Assembly: GCA_020465985.1 (NCBI GenBank)
Contig: JAANYP010004689.1
Location: forward strand, 92,501-156,500
DNA length: 64,000 nucleotides
Direction of reading: 5' to 3'
From: Centrapalus pauciflorus
Lineage: Eukaryota; Streptophyta; Magnoliopsida; Asterales; Asteraceae
Shown: positions 46,715-58,199 of the stretch, one piece after another
Position numbering within the stretch: position 1 is the first letter of the stretch
How the letters are laid out: each line of letters opens with the position of its first letter
The notes under the pieces: generated by a model
Told to the model about the DNA's origin: nothing
Seen by the model: the letters and a program-made list of their open reading frames with translations, nothing else
Database searches by the model: none
Made by a program: the position numbers and the translations under genes

Positions 46715-49481
46715 AAATCAGAAACAAAAAGCACATTAATAAGCTATAAAAACAAAACTGAAAATCAAACTTTACAATACAATTAAAAACTAAAAACCTT
46801 CTATAAAGAAACAAAAAAGTAATTATTAACTAACATGAAGAAATTAAAGTTACTAAGTAAGTAAGTATCACAAACAAGATTTGGAATCTTGATATCCAAA
46901 AACAAAATAATAAACATAAATAACCTCATAAATAAAGAAGAAATTGAAGTATAGTACTAAACTAGTCAAAATGACCCGTGCGATGCACCGAATTATTATT
47001 TTATTTTGGGTTTCAAATATTATGTAATATAATTATAAATTTATATTGTTTGGGTCACTATACAAACTTTAGATTGTACAACACATAGTACTTAGGCATG
47101 ACTTTTAGAAATAGCAATTTTATAATTTTGAAAATACACACTTTTATAACTACGGTACAAAATTAAATAACTTGTTACTAAAATGATGTTTAAAAAATAT
47201 TTTTGTCTCCCGACAATTGGAATAAAAACAACCATAACTTAAATATTATTTAATTAAAACAATTACAAAAGCACAATACCGTAAATTATTGTACGATTTT
47301 TGAATAGATGCAAAGTTAAAGATTAATATTATATACAATGCGTCTTCTTAAAAATGAGAAGAATGGAAAATATGCATATTTTTCGATATTCTCTTAAAAC
47401 CTCAAAAAAAATTATGGTTTTTTTTTTATCATAGTAGATACTTATTAAATTATTTAAATTATAAATTTAAGTCAATAATACTATAACTTATTACATGTAA
47501 CTCAACTTCTACTTTTATATAATTAAATCAACTTTGTATAAAAGAGAAATTGAAATTAAATATGAAGATTTCTCATATTTTATATGTTATTTAATGATAT
47601 GATTATCGATGTTCAAATAAAAAGGTTAATAAAATAAATATTTATAATGATCATTCATTTTATTATATAAAGCAAATTGAATTGATTTTTTATTTTGATT
47701 ATATATATTTGTCTTAATTTTTTGTTTAAAAAATAATCATAATGTTAATCCGTTTTTTAAAGTTATCAAACAAAAATCACAATTATATATTATATTATAA
47801 AAGATTAAAAATAGAAAACAAACAATACAACTATTATTAAAATATGGTTTTTGGTTTAGACTTATGTTTATTATAAGATTATTGAAAATAAAATATAAAA
47901 CAAACAATACATCTGTTACTAAAATATGATTTTCGGTTTAGACTTGTTTTTATTATAATATTATGGTAATTATTGTAAGTTCTATGACATATATATTTAG
48001 AAGAAAACATTATTCTACTTTTATATCTTGATTTCATTCATCAAATAAGTTAAAACAAAAATAATTTTATAGTTTATGACAATTTTGGATGACATTTTAG
48101 GTTTTTTCATAGTTTAATGAAGAATTTATCAACCTTAATTTCTCGAGCAACTATAAAATTTAACGCAACAGAAACTAAAATTTACAGTATTTATTCTAAT
48201 TAACAAAATCTAAATTCCATGATAGTTACCAAAATCAATTTAAAAGAAATATCACTTCTAATAATTGATAAATTAGGTATAAAAATGTAAGTTAATCATA
48301 TGTGTTTACTTATAAAGAATAGAAGTAAATATAAATCACCTTATCACTTTCAAATTTCTATTAAGTTTAGTTTTTAAGTCACCTTTTGTAAAAAAGGTTC
48401 AACACTAAGAACATATGGCTCTATCACCAATTTAGTATTTCTCAATGTTTTGTCGAAAGCCACCAAACTGAAATACAAACACGACCATGAAGATTGTTAA
48501 TTTTCCACACAAAATGATGATCACACATTCTTTTCCGTTACAAAATTTAAAGAATCACAAAATTTGAAAATATTAAACAACTAAACAAAATATATGAATT
48601 CTTACTTTGGAGAGCGCGCACAAAAAAAGGTTGTGATAGTGTAGCTTATATTGTCTCTTGTTTGTATGTATATTTTTTTGACAATTTTGTTTAGTTTTTG
48701 TGGTTATACATATTTTGTTAATAAAAAAATAGTAATTGAAGAAAATGGACGGACAATCGTGTGATAGAAAATGAAGGGACTTGATTTCAATTAATAGATA
48801 ATTAACTCAATTTAAAAAATGATAAGTAACGGTCACTTGCAATTTAAGAGTAATAATGTATGAGTTGTAAATATTTAATTTCATTTAGCAAATGTTAGTC
48901 TATGTATTGTTAAATGCAAATCAAATGTTGTGTTTTCTTTAAATAAAATAAATTCACTCATTTAAGTGTTTGTATTTATTATGAACCTAATGTCTCTTGA
49001 GAAAATTTACTTTGTATATTTGATTAAACTTAGATAAATTATTATAACTGTTATTATTAAGAAAATTAAAATTGAATATAAAGAATGATTATTGCTATAG
49101 TTTTGATCTTTAGTAAAAAAAATAACTAAATATTTAAAATTATTATTCATTGAAAACAAAATGAAGTTGTTGAAAAAATAAAATAAAATCATTAATATTT
49201 ATAAAAAGAGAAATTAAATATAAATATAAATGATTATTGACTCAACTTTTTAAATTAGATATATATTAGATACACATAACTAATATTTATAAAAAAAATT
49301 TAATATAGATATAAATAAATTTATTGTTTATTATATAAGCTAAAGCATATGTTGTGGATATTTAATTATAAAATAACTAACGATTATAACTTTTATTTAT
49401 TTGAAAACTTAAAATAAATCATTAATGCTCATATTTATAGCATGGGAGTATCAGACTTAATATAAAGTCATAGACTAAATT
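46715..49481. other. Very AT-rich intergenic DNA
   Basis: No coding signal. CCCGTGCGATGCACC at 46976-46990 is a word typical of the ends of common plant repeats, so an old element may begin there. Otherwise A/T words dominate. Confidence 0.55.
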
Positions 49482-49815
49482 ATGTTCTAGATATTTAATA
49501 AAAAAATAACTAAATAATTAGAATTATTATTTGTTTAAAAATCAAAATTAAATCATTATGTTCTAGATATTTAATAAAAAAATAACTAAATAATTAGAAC
49601 TATTATTTGTTTAAAAATCAAAATTAAATCATTAATACTCATATTTATTACTTGAGACTCAACTTTTATATATGTATAGATTATTTGTTTAAATATCAAA
49701 ATTAAATCATTATGTTCTAGATATTTATTAAAAAAATAACTAAATAATTAGAACTATTATTTGTTTAAAAATCAAAATTAAATCATTAATACTCATATTT
49801 ATTACATGAGACTCA
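49482..49815. repeat. AT-rich tandem array, unit about 76 bp
   Basis: ATGTTCTAGATATTTA begins units at 49482, 49558 and 49712 (spacings 76 and 154). Each unit contains TAACTAAATAATTAGAA and TTGTTTAAAAATCAAAATT. Units two and three also share a longer tail with ACTCATATTTATTAC. Confidence 0.85.
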
Positions 49816-49820
49816 ACTTA

Positions 49821-49930
<110 letters not shown>

Positions 49931-49944
49931 TTACTAATGTAGTA

Positions 49945-50105
49945 CCGACTGCCGAGAGGTGAGTGGACGGCGGTGGCCGGTGGACGGTGGTGACTGCTAG
50001 GAACCGAGAGGCGAGAGGTGAGTGGGCGCCGGTGGCCGGTGGACGGTGGACGATGGTCACTGCTAGAAACCGAGAGGCGAGAGGTGAGTGGGCGCCGAGC
50101 GGGAG
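49945..50105. repeat. GC-rich minisatellite, unit about 66 bp
   Basis: About two and a half units of ACTGCTAGGAACCGAGAGG, GAGAGGTGAGTGGGCGCC and GGTGGCCGGTGGACGGTGG. A sharp GC island within a strongly AT-rich region. May be part of the gypsy LTR remnant to its right. Confidence 0.8.
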
Positions 50106-50159
50106 TCGTGAACTCGTGACTGCGTGAGATCTGAATCTGAGATGTGAGAATGAAGCTTA

Positions 50160-50551
50160 CTGAATATTTGCTAGTGTTTACCCTTAATCCGGTTCCGAAC
50201 CCATTAAATCCGAACCCGATATCACTTTTTCACAATTTATATCATTAGGATCCAATTAAATCCACGATCTCAAAGATAATAATAATCCACTAATTATTAG
50301 CTCGGAGACACGTATCACTCGATCTTGACACGTTAAATCCACGAAACGGAATTTAATTGGAACACGCAATAATAATAAAATAAATGAGCCAATAAATTAA
50401 ATCCACCAAATTAATTACCCGATAACACGTAACTCATAACCCGACACGTATCAATCCACTACTCGGGATCTCATTTGTCCAACACAAATATAATTATTTA
50501 ATTATCCACTAAAATAATTCCACGCAATTATCTCAAAAATGGGATGTTACA
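50160..50551 (-). repeat. Gypsy-type LTR fragment
   Basis: On the minus strand it starts TGTAACATCCCATTTTTGAG at 50551, matching the start of the solo LTR at 13323 (TGTAACATCCCGATTTTGAG), including the following AT(A)-GTGGAATTATTT segment. The other end is not recognisable. Confidence 0.6.
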
Positions 50552-50633
50552 AGTAAAAACTGTATTATTTTTTAAAATAATATAATATAAGATATGAAGA
50601 ATTATTTATTTTTAATGAATAATTATTTTTATA

Positions 50634-51083
50634 TATGTAAGATGATTCGGGTTCAAAAAGGTACCTCTCGAAATCAAGTGCACCCGAAGGTACCAACCTT
50701 AAAAAACTTTTTTTAAATTTTTTTTCTCATAACCATGTTTAATTTAATGTTATACACATGATATATGAATTTCACATACATTCACATTTTCTGTGTCCTT
50801 AAAAATTATGTGAATGCTCAATGCATATTTATGTGAATGGTCATCCATGTGAATGATCATTCACACCATTATGGTCATTTCACACCATGTGAATGGTGTG
50901 AATGACCATTCACATGATCTTTTTTTACCATTAACAAGATTTATGATTTAATTTCTTTTGGAAAAAAGTCTTATAATGTTGTCTTATATATGTCTATTCA
51001 AAAAAATATATGTGAATGATCATTCACATTAGGGTACGCTGGAATCATATAGGTACGCTGATGAACTTGATTCTATGTAAGAT
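50634..51083 (+). mobile_element. Microsatellite-flanked small element, copy 2
   Basis: Homologous to 36-320 in the opposite orientation. TATGTAAGAT occurs at both ends (50634-50643, 51074-51083), possibly a target-site duplication. The body has GGTACC motifs, poly-T and, at 50815-50920, a dense set of GTGAATGATCATTCAC-type palindromes. Non-coding. Confidence 0.6.
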
Positions 51084-51596
51084 TAAAGTATAATATTATA
51101 GACCATAAAACATGCTATCATGTACATCCAAAAAACTAAAGTCAAGCGGCATTTGGTGGCTTGGCGCTAAAGTGTCTTTTATTATAATATATAAAATTTT
51201 AATAAATAAATGTTTATTTACAGTCATATAAAAAATGATTAAAATAATTTTTTTAAATAAAAAAACAAATATAAGACTTTAGATAGTTTTTATATTTAAC
51301 ATACTTATATTTTAATCTTTATCATATTCAATTTTTTATTATTTACAAAATATGAGACTAAAAATAAAAAATTATCTCATGAAAAATAAATTAGTATACA
51401 CATTGCGTTAAAATTTCTAAAATGAACATGTTGTTATGTTTGTACGTATAAATTATTAAAATGTTAATAATTATGTAAATTATCTTAAAAAGTTTTAAAT
51501 GAATATACTATTAATTATAAATTTAAAAAATAAAATTTAGAATTAAATAAGTTCAGTCAGATAAATCTAATACATAAAATATGATAATTTTATAAT
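51084..51596. other. AT-rich spacer
   Basis: No gene or repeat recognised apart from general low complexity. Confidence 0.5.
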
Positions 51597-51605
51597 TAAA
51601 ATAAA

Positions 51606-51916
51606 GGGTTTATTATGAAAAAAAACCAACATGTTTTCATGTTTTTTTTTTGCCTTTTCGTCCCTTCATGTTATTTTTTTTTTCCATAAAAGTCCTCAAG
51701 ATAATTTTTTTTTGGTTTAGTGAAATTTGGACATTAGATACCGGTTATTCTATTTTTAAAAACCCGGTTCACAAATTTTAATCGGGGTCTAATGTTCAAA
51801 TTTCACTAAACCAAAAAGAAAAAAAATTAACTTGAGGTTTTTATGGAAAGAAATAACATGGATAGACGAAAACGTAAAAAACATGAAAACATGTTGAGTT
51901 TTTTCATAATAAACCC
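51606..51916. mobile_element. Foldback MITE with 9-bp TSD (Mutator-like)
   Basis: A 311-bp element with ends GGGTTTATTATGAAAAAA and its inverse, long imperfect TIRs throughout (AACATGTTTTCATG, TTTGGTTTAGTGAAATTTGG, inverted on the right), and a perfect 9-bp flank TAAAATAAA (51597-51605, 51917-51925). The 9-bp duplication points to Mutator-type mobility, though the A/T-rich flank weakens this a little. Confidence 0.82.
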
Positions 51917-52404
51917 TAAAATAAAAGGTTAAAGGGATATCAAATTATAGTTTTTGAAAACTAAGTTATATACAAATGGCTATGATCATTTACTAATATA
52001 TGTCATATTAATTTATTCATTATTCTTTAAATTAAAAATATCTATATAAAAATTATATTCTATGAGGTTAGAAGATTAATAATTAATTATTTATTTGATT
52101 AAATAAATATATTATAAATTATTTTTTTAATTTTTAATGTACTTATTTTAGATGCTTAATCTAAAATTCTAAATAAGAAAAAATAGGTCGAAAACATAAA
52201 TAAATACTTACAAGGTGATGACATGCGACATCAGTTATTCGCTTTCTAAGAATATAAAGTTTACATAAAGTTACACAAACAATTAATTATTTTTCAATAA
52301 GAAAATCCATTGAATGGTATTATTATTATTTCTTTTTTTTTTTTTTTGTATTTTCAAAAAAATTATGAATAGTAATTACTGTGAGAGTGTTTTTATTTAT
52401 TTAA

Positions 52405-53365
52405 TTTCTATCTTTATAATTGCTATAATAAACACCAATATATATAGTTACCACCTAAATTAACACCAATATATAAAAGGCAATATTATTAAATGATTTA
52501 CATGGAACACAATGTAAATAATTTAATTATAACCAAAAAAATTTATAAAATATTGATCACTAACACAATATTATTTTTACTTTTTTAAATGGATGAAATA
52601 CTAATCTAGTTAGATAAAAGTAAGGTTTAATTTGACATTTATTAAAATCATTTAATAAGATTGCCTTTTATATAACTAATCTACCAACAACCCTAACCAG
52701 CCCACGCTAGACGACTCCAAACCCATCACGTGAGTGATAAATAGAGCTGACCTATCAGTAAGTCAACACTAGGGAGTCTAATGTCTTCAAAGGAGCATCT
52801 TTGTCATTTCTCCACCTTGATCTCCTGATCTATCTTTGTTAGGTTGGGTCAAATTTAGCAGTACCCCCTTTCCAACTATGCTACTCTCTTGAAGGCACTT
52901 ATAGTTTTCCAGATTGTGCCTAGTGAAGCTTATTCATTGGATAAGGAGAAAGGCGAGATTGTCTCACAAAGAAACAAACCTACTTTTCTACAATCGACAA
53001 AAGTCATTTATGTCTTTATACTACAGAATCTTTGTCTTGTTCTTTTGTATTCTGTTGTTCCAGTTTTATCCAAAAGGAGTAAGTCAACTTATATACTTTA
53101 ACCTCCTTATAAATCAGTTAGTATATACTTTAACCTCCTTTTAATTTCTATCTATATAATTGCTATAATAAAGAATTTTATTTTTACATGGAACACAATG
53201 TAAATATATTTATTATAACTAAAAAAATTTATAAAATATGATTACTAACACAATATTATTTTTATTTTTTTAAATGCATGAAATACTAACCTAGTTAGAT
53301 AAAAATAAGGTTTAAATTTGAAATCTACTAAAATCATTTTAATAAGATTGCCTTTTATATATTGG
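52405..53365. repeat. Direct repeat pair around a 0.45-kb insert
   Basis: Block 52405-52675 (ATTTCTATCTTTATAATTGC to AAGATTGCCTTTTATATA) recurs at 53145-53365 in the same order with indels. Between them lie repeat R1 (52683-52896) and unique sequence to 53140. Confidence 0.78.
52683..52896 (+). repeat. Repeat R, copy 1 (uninterrupted)
   Basis: Collinear with 54488-54696: CCCATCACGTGAGTGATAAA, CAACACTAGGGAGTC, TTCAAAGGAGCA and TTCCAACTATGCTA. In this copy the sequence continues through GAAGGC into ACTTATAG, which is where the SIRE LTR begins in copy 2. Confidence 0.85.
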
Positions 53366-53617
53366 TGTTAATTTAGGTAGTAATTAATTCTATATTGTAT
53401 TTATTTCTTATAAAATATTATATAATTAATTTAGGAGAGTTATATTAGGAAATTTAGGCCGGAAAACGAAATTATGAGTAGCTTTGAATATGACACTTGA
53501 CACAACTTGTTTTCTTTTATTATAATATATAGATAGGTTAAAATGAGGCATTTAATTAAAAAAAATTAGTTCAGTCACTAAAACTCTCTGTCACTAAATG
53601 ACATTTTCCTTGTTGTA

Positions 53618-53620
<3 letters not shown>

Positions 53621-53687
<67 letters not shown>
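53621..53687. repeat. (TA)n microsatellite
   Basis: Pure TA run, directly followed by GGGTTGAGTTC. Confidence 0.97.
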
Positions 53688-53691
<4 letters not shown>

Positions 53692-54081
53692 TGAGTTCAT
53701 ATAAGAATCCCTCAATTCCGTGAGAACGTAAGAACCTCCAAAATGCACAAATTTATACATCAAATGCACAAATTTAAAAATTAAATTTATAACTTAAAAC
53801 AATTATTGGTTTTCAATATTAATAAATATCATGATCTAACATTAAAATTACCTTTAAAATTTTAATTTATCAAATTTTACACAAAATGCACAAATTTTGT
53901 CGAACGCACAAATTCGTACATAAAGTGAACAAATTTACCATGATATGCGTAAATTTTTATATCAAATGCATTAATTTATCAAATGTATAAGTTTTAACAT
54001 TAAATGCATAATTTTATACATTAAATATACAAATTTTAGAGAGGTTCTCACGTTTCACGGTAACGAGGGTTCTTACCGGAA
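53688..54081. mobile_element. Microsatellite-flanked MITE-like element
   Basis: The left end (GAGTTCATATAAGAATCCC, CCGTGAGAACGTAAGAACC) and the right end (inverted GAGATTCCGGTAAGAACCC, CCGTGAAACGTGAGAACC) form imperfect TIRs. The interior is built of AAATGCACAAATTT repeats. TA tracts lie on both sides. Confidence 0.7.
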
Positions 54082-54232
<151 letters not shown>

Positions 54233-54487
54233 GTTCTTCTAAGAACCTAAATATTTGTGAAAACCTAATAACTAAAGGGCACTTTTGGAAACCTAAGAAC
54301 TAAAGGGCACTTTTAACTTTGCAAACATTGAACAACTTTGAGGACAAGTTCACTAAGAATAGCTTAGACACACTTTGCCTTTTATCTCTCAAGTTGAAGC
54401 TAAACGTGCACACATGGATTCACATATTCTTCTTGTTGTGCACTATTTGTCTCTCCTTAGGTTAGGTAGGTTCAAAAGGTTGATGTA

Positions 54488-54696
54488 CCGACAACCTCAA
54501 CCGACCCACACTAGATGACTCCAAGCCCATCACGTGAGTGATAAATAGAGCTGGCCTATCTGTAAGACAACACTAGGGAGTCCAATGACTTCAAAGGAGC
54601 AACTTTTTCATTCCTCCACTTCGAACCCCTGATCTTTGTTAAGTTGGGTCAAATTTAGCAGTGCCCACTTTCCAACTATGCTAATCTCTTGAAGGC
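54488..54696 (+). repeat. Repeat R, copy 2 (interrupted by SIRE insertion)
   Basis: Matches 52683-52896 up to GAAGGC at 54691-54696, where the retrotransposon LTR starts with TGTAAGG. Copy 1 therefore serves as the empty site. Confidence 0.85.
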
Positions 54697-55340
54697 TGTA
54701 AGGTCCACAGTATATGGATCCAATCAAGGCATCGCGACGTGAAACGAGTGCAGAATTCTCGTATCACGGATAACGGATCGATCACACGGGAACACGGAGG
54801 CGAACAAGATGCTAGACGATAGATTATCGACCCAACACGATGTATTGCTCCTAACTACTCTGAAATGCTCTCTAGTTCGTCTGAATGCTCTCACAAACGT
54901 CTGAAAGTGTTAATCTCGAAGTGTTGATGAAATAACACAAATAAGTTCATGATACAACCCTTAAGTTCGTGCATGGTCCAAGCCCACGAACTTACAAGTT
55001 CAAGCCAATGTAGATACGAACTTACCAAGGCTAAGTTCATACGAACTTAAGAGCCTTAAGTTCGTGGCCTTGACCTTATGAACTTATTCACATAAGTTCA
55101 TACCTCATGAACTTATCACCATAAGTTCATAGCCTCATGAACTTATTCTCATAAGTTCATGTCTTATGAACTTATCTAACAATCATGAACATAACATGCA
55201 AACTTAAACACAATACACAATCATGAACTTCATCCATAAACATGAATAAAAACATGACTTGTATTAATAAAGCCCTATCTATTACAAATGATTATCTATT
55301 ACAAAACTAGATTGCTATCGTCACACCGGGTGTACCAACA
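54697..55340 (-). repeat. SIRE 3' LTR
   Basis: A 644-bp segment. On the minus strand it starts TGTTGGTACACCCGG next to the PPT and ends GACCTTACA at 54697. It holds a dense array of ATGAACTTAT/ATAAGTTCAT inverted words (54945-55180). Confidence 0.85.
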
Positions 55341-55351
55341 GACTCCCCCTT
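55341..55351 (-). promoter_or_regulatory. SIRE polypurine tract
   Basis: On the minus strand AAGGGGGAGTC immediately precedes the LTR. Confidence 0.85.
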
Positions 55352-55373
55352 GACGATAGCTTCTAGTAGATAT

Positions 55374-58199
55374 TCATTGATTTACAATTCTAGGCTTATT
55401 TAAGTTGCTACCAGCATACAATCCTTGCTCAACACAAACCTTAACCACCCTCTGATATTTTCTGCCCTCTGACCTCCAATTTTCATCAAAGAATATTGAC
55501 TGGTCATGAAGCTTCTGCAGGTCGTCCTGAGAGATGTTAACTAAGTGTAAAAGATCATATACTCTCAAAATCACCTTTTCATCTTTATCTTCCATCACAG
55601 CCTCCCCCGTCTCACTGTCGACGTACCGCCACATCAAGTTTCCCAAAACATCTTGTGGCATAGGCTTCAATGGAACTTTCTTCAGGCACTTGACTAGCTT
55701 GTAATACATTTTCATCCACGGACTGCCAGTCAGTGGATCTATCCTGGATTCGTCCATGACTCGTTTGCCAATCCTCATTATTCAGCCTTTCAAACTTTCT
55801 AGACCGACCTTCCCTTCTGATGATCTTTGCAATGACTTCAGTATAGGGGTCGTCTCCAATGTTCACAAGCTCCTTCCAGGCTAATGCCTTAATTTTACAT
55901 TTTGGCAAAGAGTTGAAGTCCTTGAGCCTTTTTCTTAAGTACTGAAGACCGTCTCTTCTTTTTAGGATGAAAAGCTGCAGTTCTCTATCATTGAACCAGC
56001 TAAGAATTCCACCTGATAACTTCCCTGGACTTGGCATCTTCATCTTCTTCTTTATCGCCAAGTCCTTCTTCTCCTCTTCTCGGAACCACCATCTTCTTTT
56101 TTTCTTCTTTAGTAAGTTCCCTGTCAGGCCTTTCAGTATCCGATTCATCATTTAGAGCAGATCTTAGCATCTCCAGGTCTATCGGACTCTGATCTTCATT
56201 CACGTATTCATCCGTGATCAGTTGCTTATGTACACCTACTTCATCAACCTCATCATCTTCTTCAACGATTACTTCATCATCAGACTTCCATTCAGGTACA
56301 TCTTCAAGAACAAATTCACCTTCCTCAAGATCCTCCTGGTCTATATCGTCTTCAAAAGTGAATCTGATGTCTTCCTCATCCAAATCTAACAAGGCTCCGA
56401 TCAGATCTTCTTCAATATCTTCTGTCGCTTTAGGAGCCTTGCTTTTTTCCCTATCAGCTCCTGACGATCCAGACTCCCCCTGAATGTTAGCTTGCTGAGC
56501 AGTCTGTTGAGAAAGATCTGCTAGCTCACTTTCTTTTTGCGTTCTGGGGTCGTCTCCTTCTTCTTCTCTACGACTTCCCCTTAACTCATCGCTTCTACAA
56601 CTACTCTTCCCTTGAGCAACACAATCTTTCAAAATCTGCTCCAGTAGGGCCTGAAGAGTTGCGATCTGTTGCTGTTGGGCTGCCATAGTCTGATCTAAGA
56701 CTGCATTACGTTGATCTAACTGAGCATTATGCCGTTCTAACTCGCTGACTGCCTTTGAAAGTTGGAAAATTTGGACTGTTTGGAGATCAACTTTAGCTTT
56801 TAGTTGATTAAGGCTTTGGGTGTCTATCGATGTGGATGTTGATGGAGTGGCTGTGATGGTTTCTGGAGGAATGGCGGATGATGTAGAAGGCCCTGACTGA
56901 TCTGGATGATGGCGCTTAGCCCTTTGGTGCCTTGCAACCAACGCCTCTTCATCTGGCACAAACTCTTCATCTTCCTATTCTTCATCTCGGAGACTGAATT
57001 GATCTGTTTGTGGCTGCACAACGAGTCGAGTACCATGAAGACCAAACAAAGTTGGAGGATTTGCAGCTTCTCTGACGTCACTGGCAGTCTTGGAATTTGT
57101 CTCCGTCTCTGTCTTTCACAACCACATTAGAACCTTCAGGTTGATAGTTCTCAATGTCGTCAAAAATATTTCCAATAGCCTCAGGAGGTTGAAGAATATC
57201 CTGAATCAACTCTTCGGTGATGGCCTCCTGAGCTGCACCTCCTTGGGCAAAAATATCCTCTAACGTCTCCTGTATCGGATCAGCTTGGGCTCCCGACGTG
57301 GAAGCCACAGCTGTCGATGCAAACCTCGGCGGTGACTGAATCGGAGCATCCACTTCTTGATGTGCCGCTGCTTGTTGTTGTGGCTCATTACCTATCCAAT
57401 ATTCTCCGGCTGGAGCAACAAAATCTGGATCTAGTAGAGCTCCAAACAATGGAGTTAACTGTGGGCCCACATTCTCTGCCCGTCTCTGATTGTGGGTCTG
57501 GCAATTAGCAAAAATCCGTTTATTCATTCCTGCTACAATAACCACTTCTGGTAAGGGTGGCAAGTTCGGCAGAAAATGTTGTATAATCATCATTACAAAT
57601 CCTAGGTATAGCAAAAATCTCTCCCGGCTTGGCGCAGTGATCTGATGCACAAATTCACCAAAAAGAAGTCTGAAAAGCTGAAAGGCTTGTTATAAACCAA
57701 CGAGATCATCCTGGACTGGATTTTGGATGTCATCGAGGCAAAACCTGCCTTTTTAGGCGCAAACATACTAGCAACACATGCATGAGGTACCTCCATTGAC
57801 CTATCAAGCCACTTTTCACATATGAGGCCTTTGCCAAATCCTGAGCATACCCCATCCTTTGAAACGCAGCTTGCCTTAGCGAAGCTGGGAAATCAACTGG
57901 ACCATCTTCCTGTGCCTCTGTTCCCAAATGCAGAATTTCCCGTAGATCATCAGCCGAGAATGAAATTACTTGTTAATGGTTTCCATGAGAACCGAGGGAA
58001 CTACTGAGCTATCCAATTGAACTTTATTCCAGAATTGACGAATGTATTGAATTATCAGCGTTGGATTGTGGGTCAACGCATAGACTATCCTTGATCTCGT
58101 CAAGAATTCAAGAATCTCTCTATATTGCCCTGCTTCTGGCGCTTGGAGGTCAATGCTAACAACCATATTGTGCTTATTGAAAAACGCACGATCTGCCAA
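55374..58199 (-). pseudogene. Extra 3' ORF (env-like position) of the SIRE element
   Basis: A roughly 2.8-kb coding region split into at least six frames. The N-terminal part carries EILEFLTRSRIVYALT and IIQYIRQFWNKV, a motif of many plant copia extra ORFs. A coiled coil follows (about 56620-56800: heptads in KVDLQTVQIFQLSKAVSELE and Gln-rich AAQQQQIATLQALL). Then comes a strongly acidic stretch (56170-56420) and a basic tail (KEEKKKMVVPRR and similar). I saw no clear signal peptide or transmembrane helix, so env-like describes position only. Confidence 0.75.

Noticed and set aside
49482..49815. CRISPR-like spaced repeats
   Set aside because: Units are contiguous AT-rich tandem repeats in plant nuclear DNA without unique spacers or cas genes.
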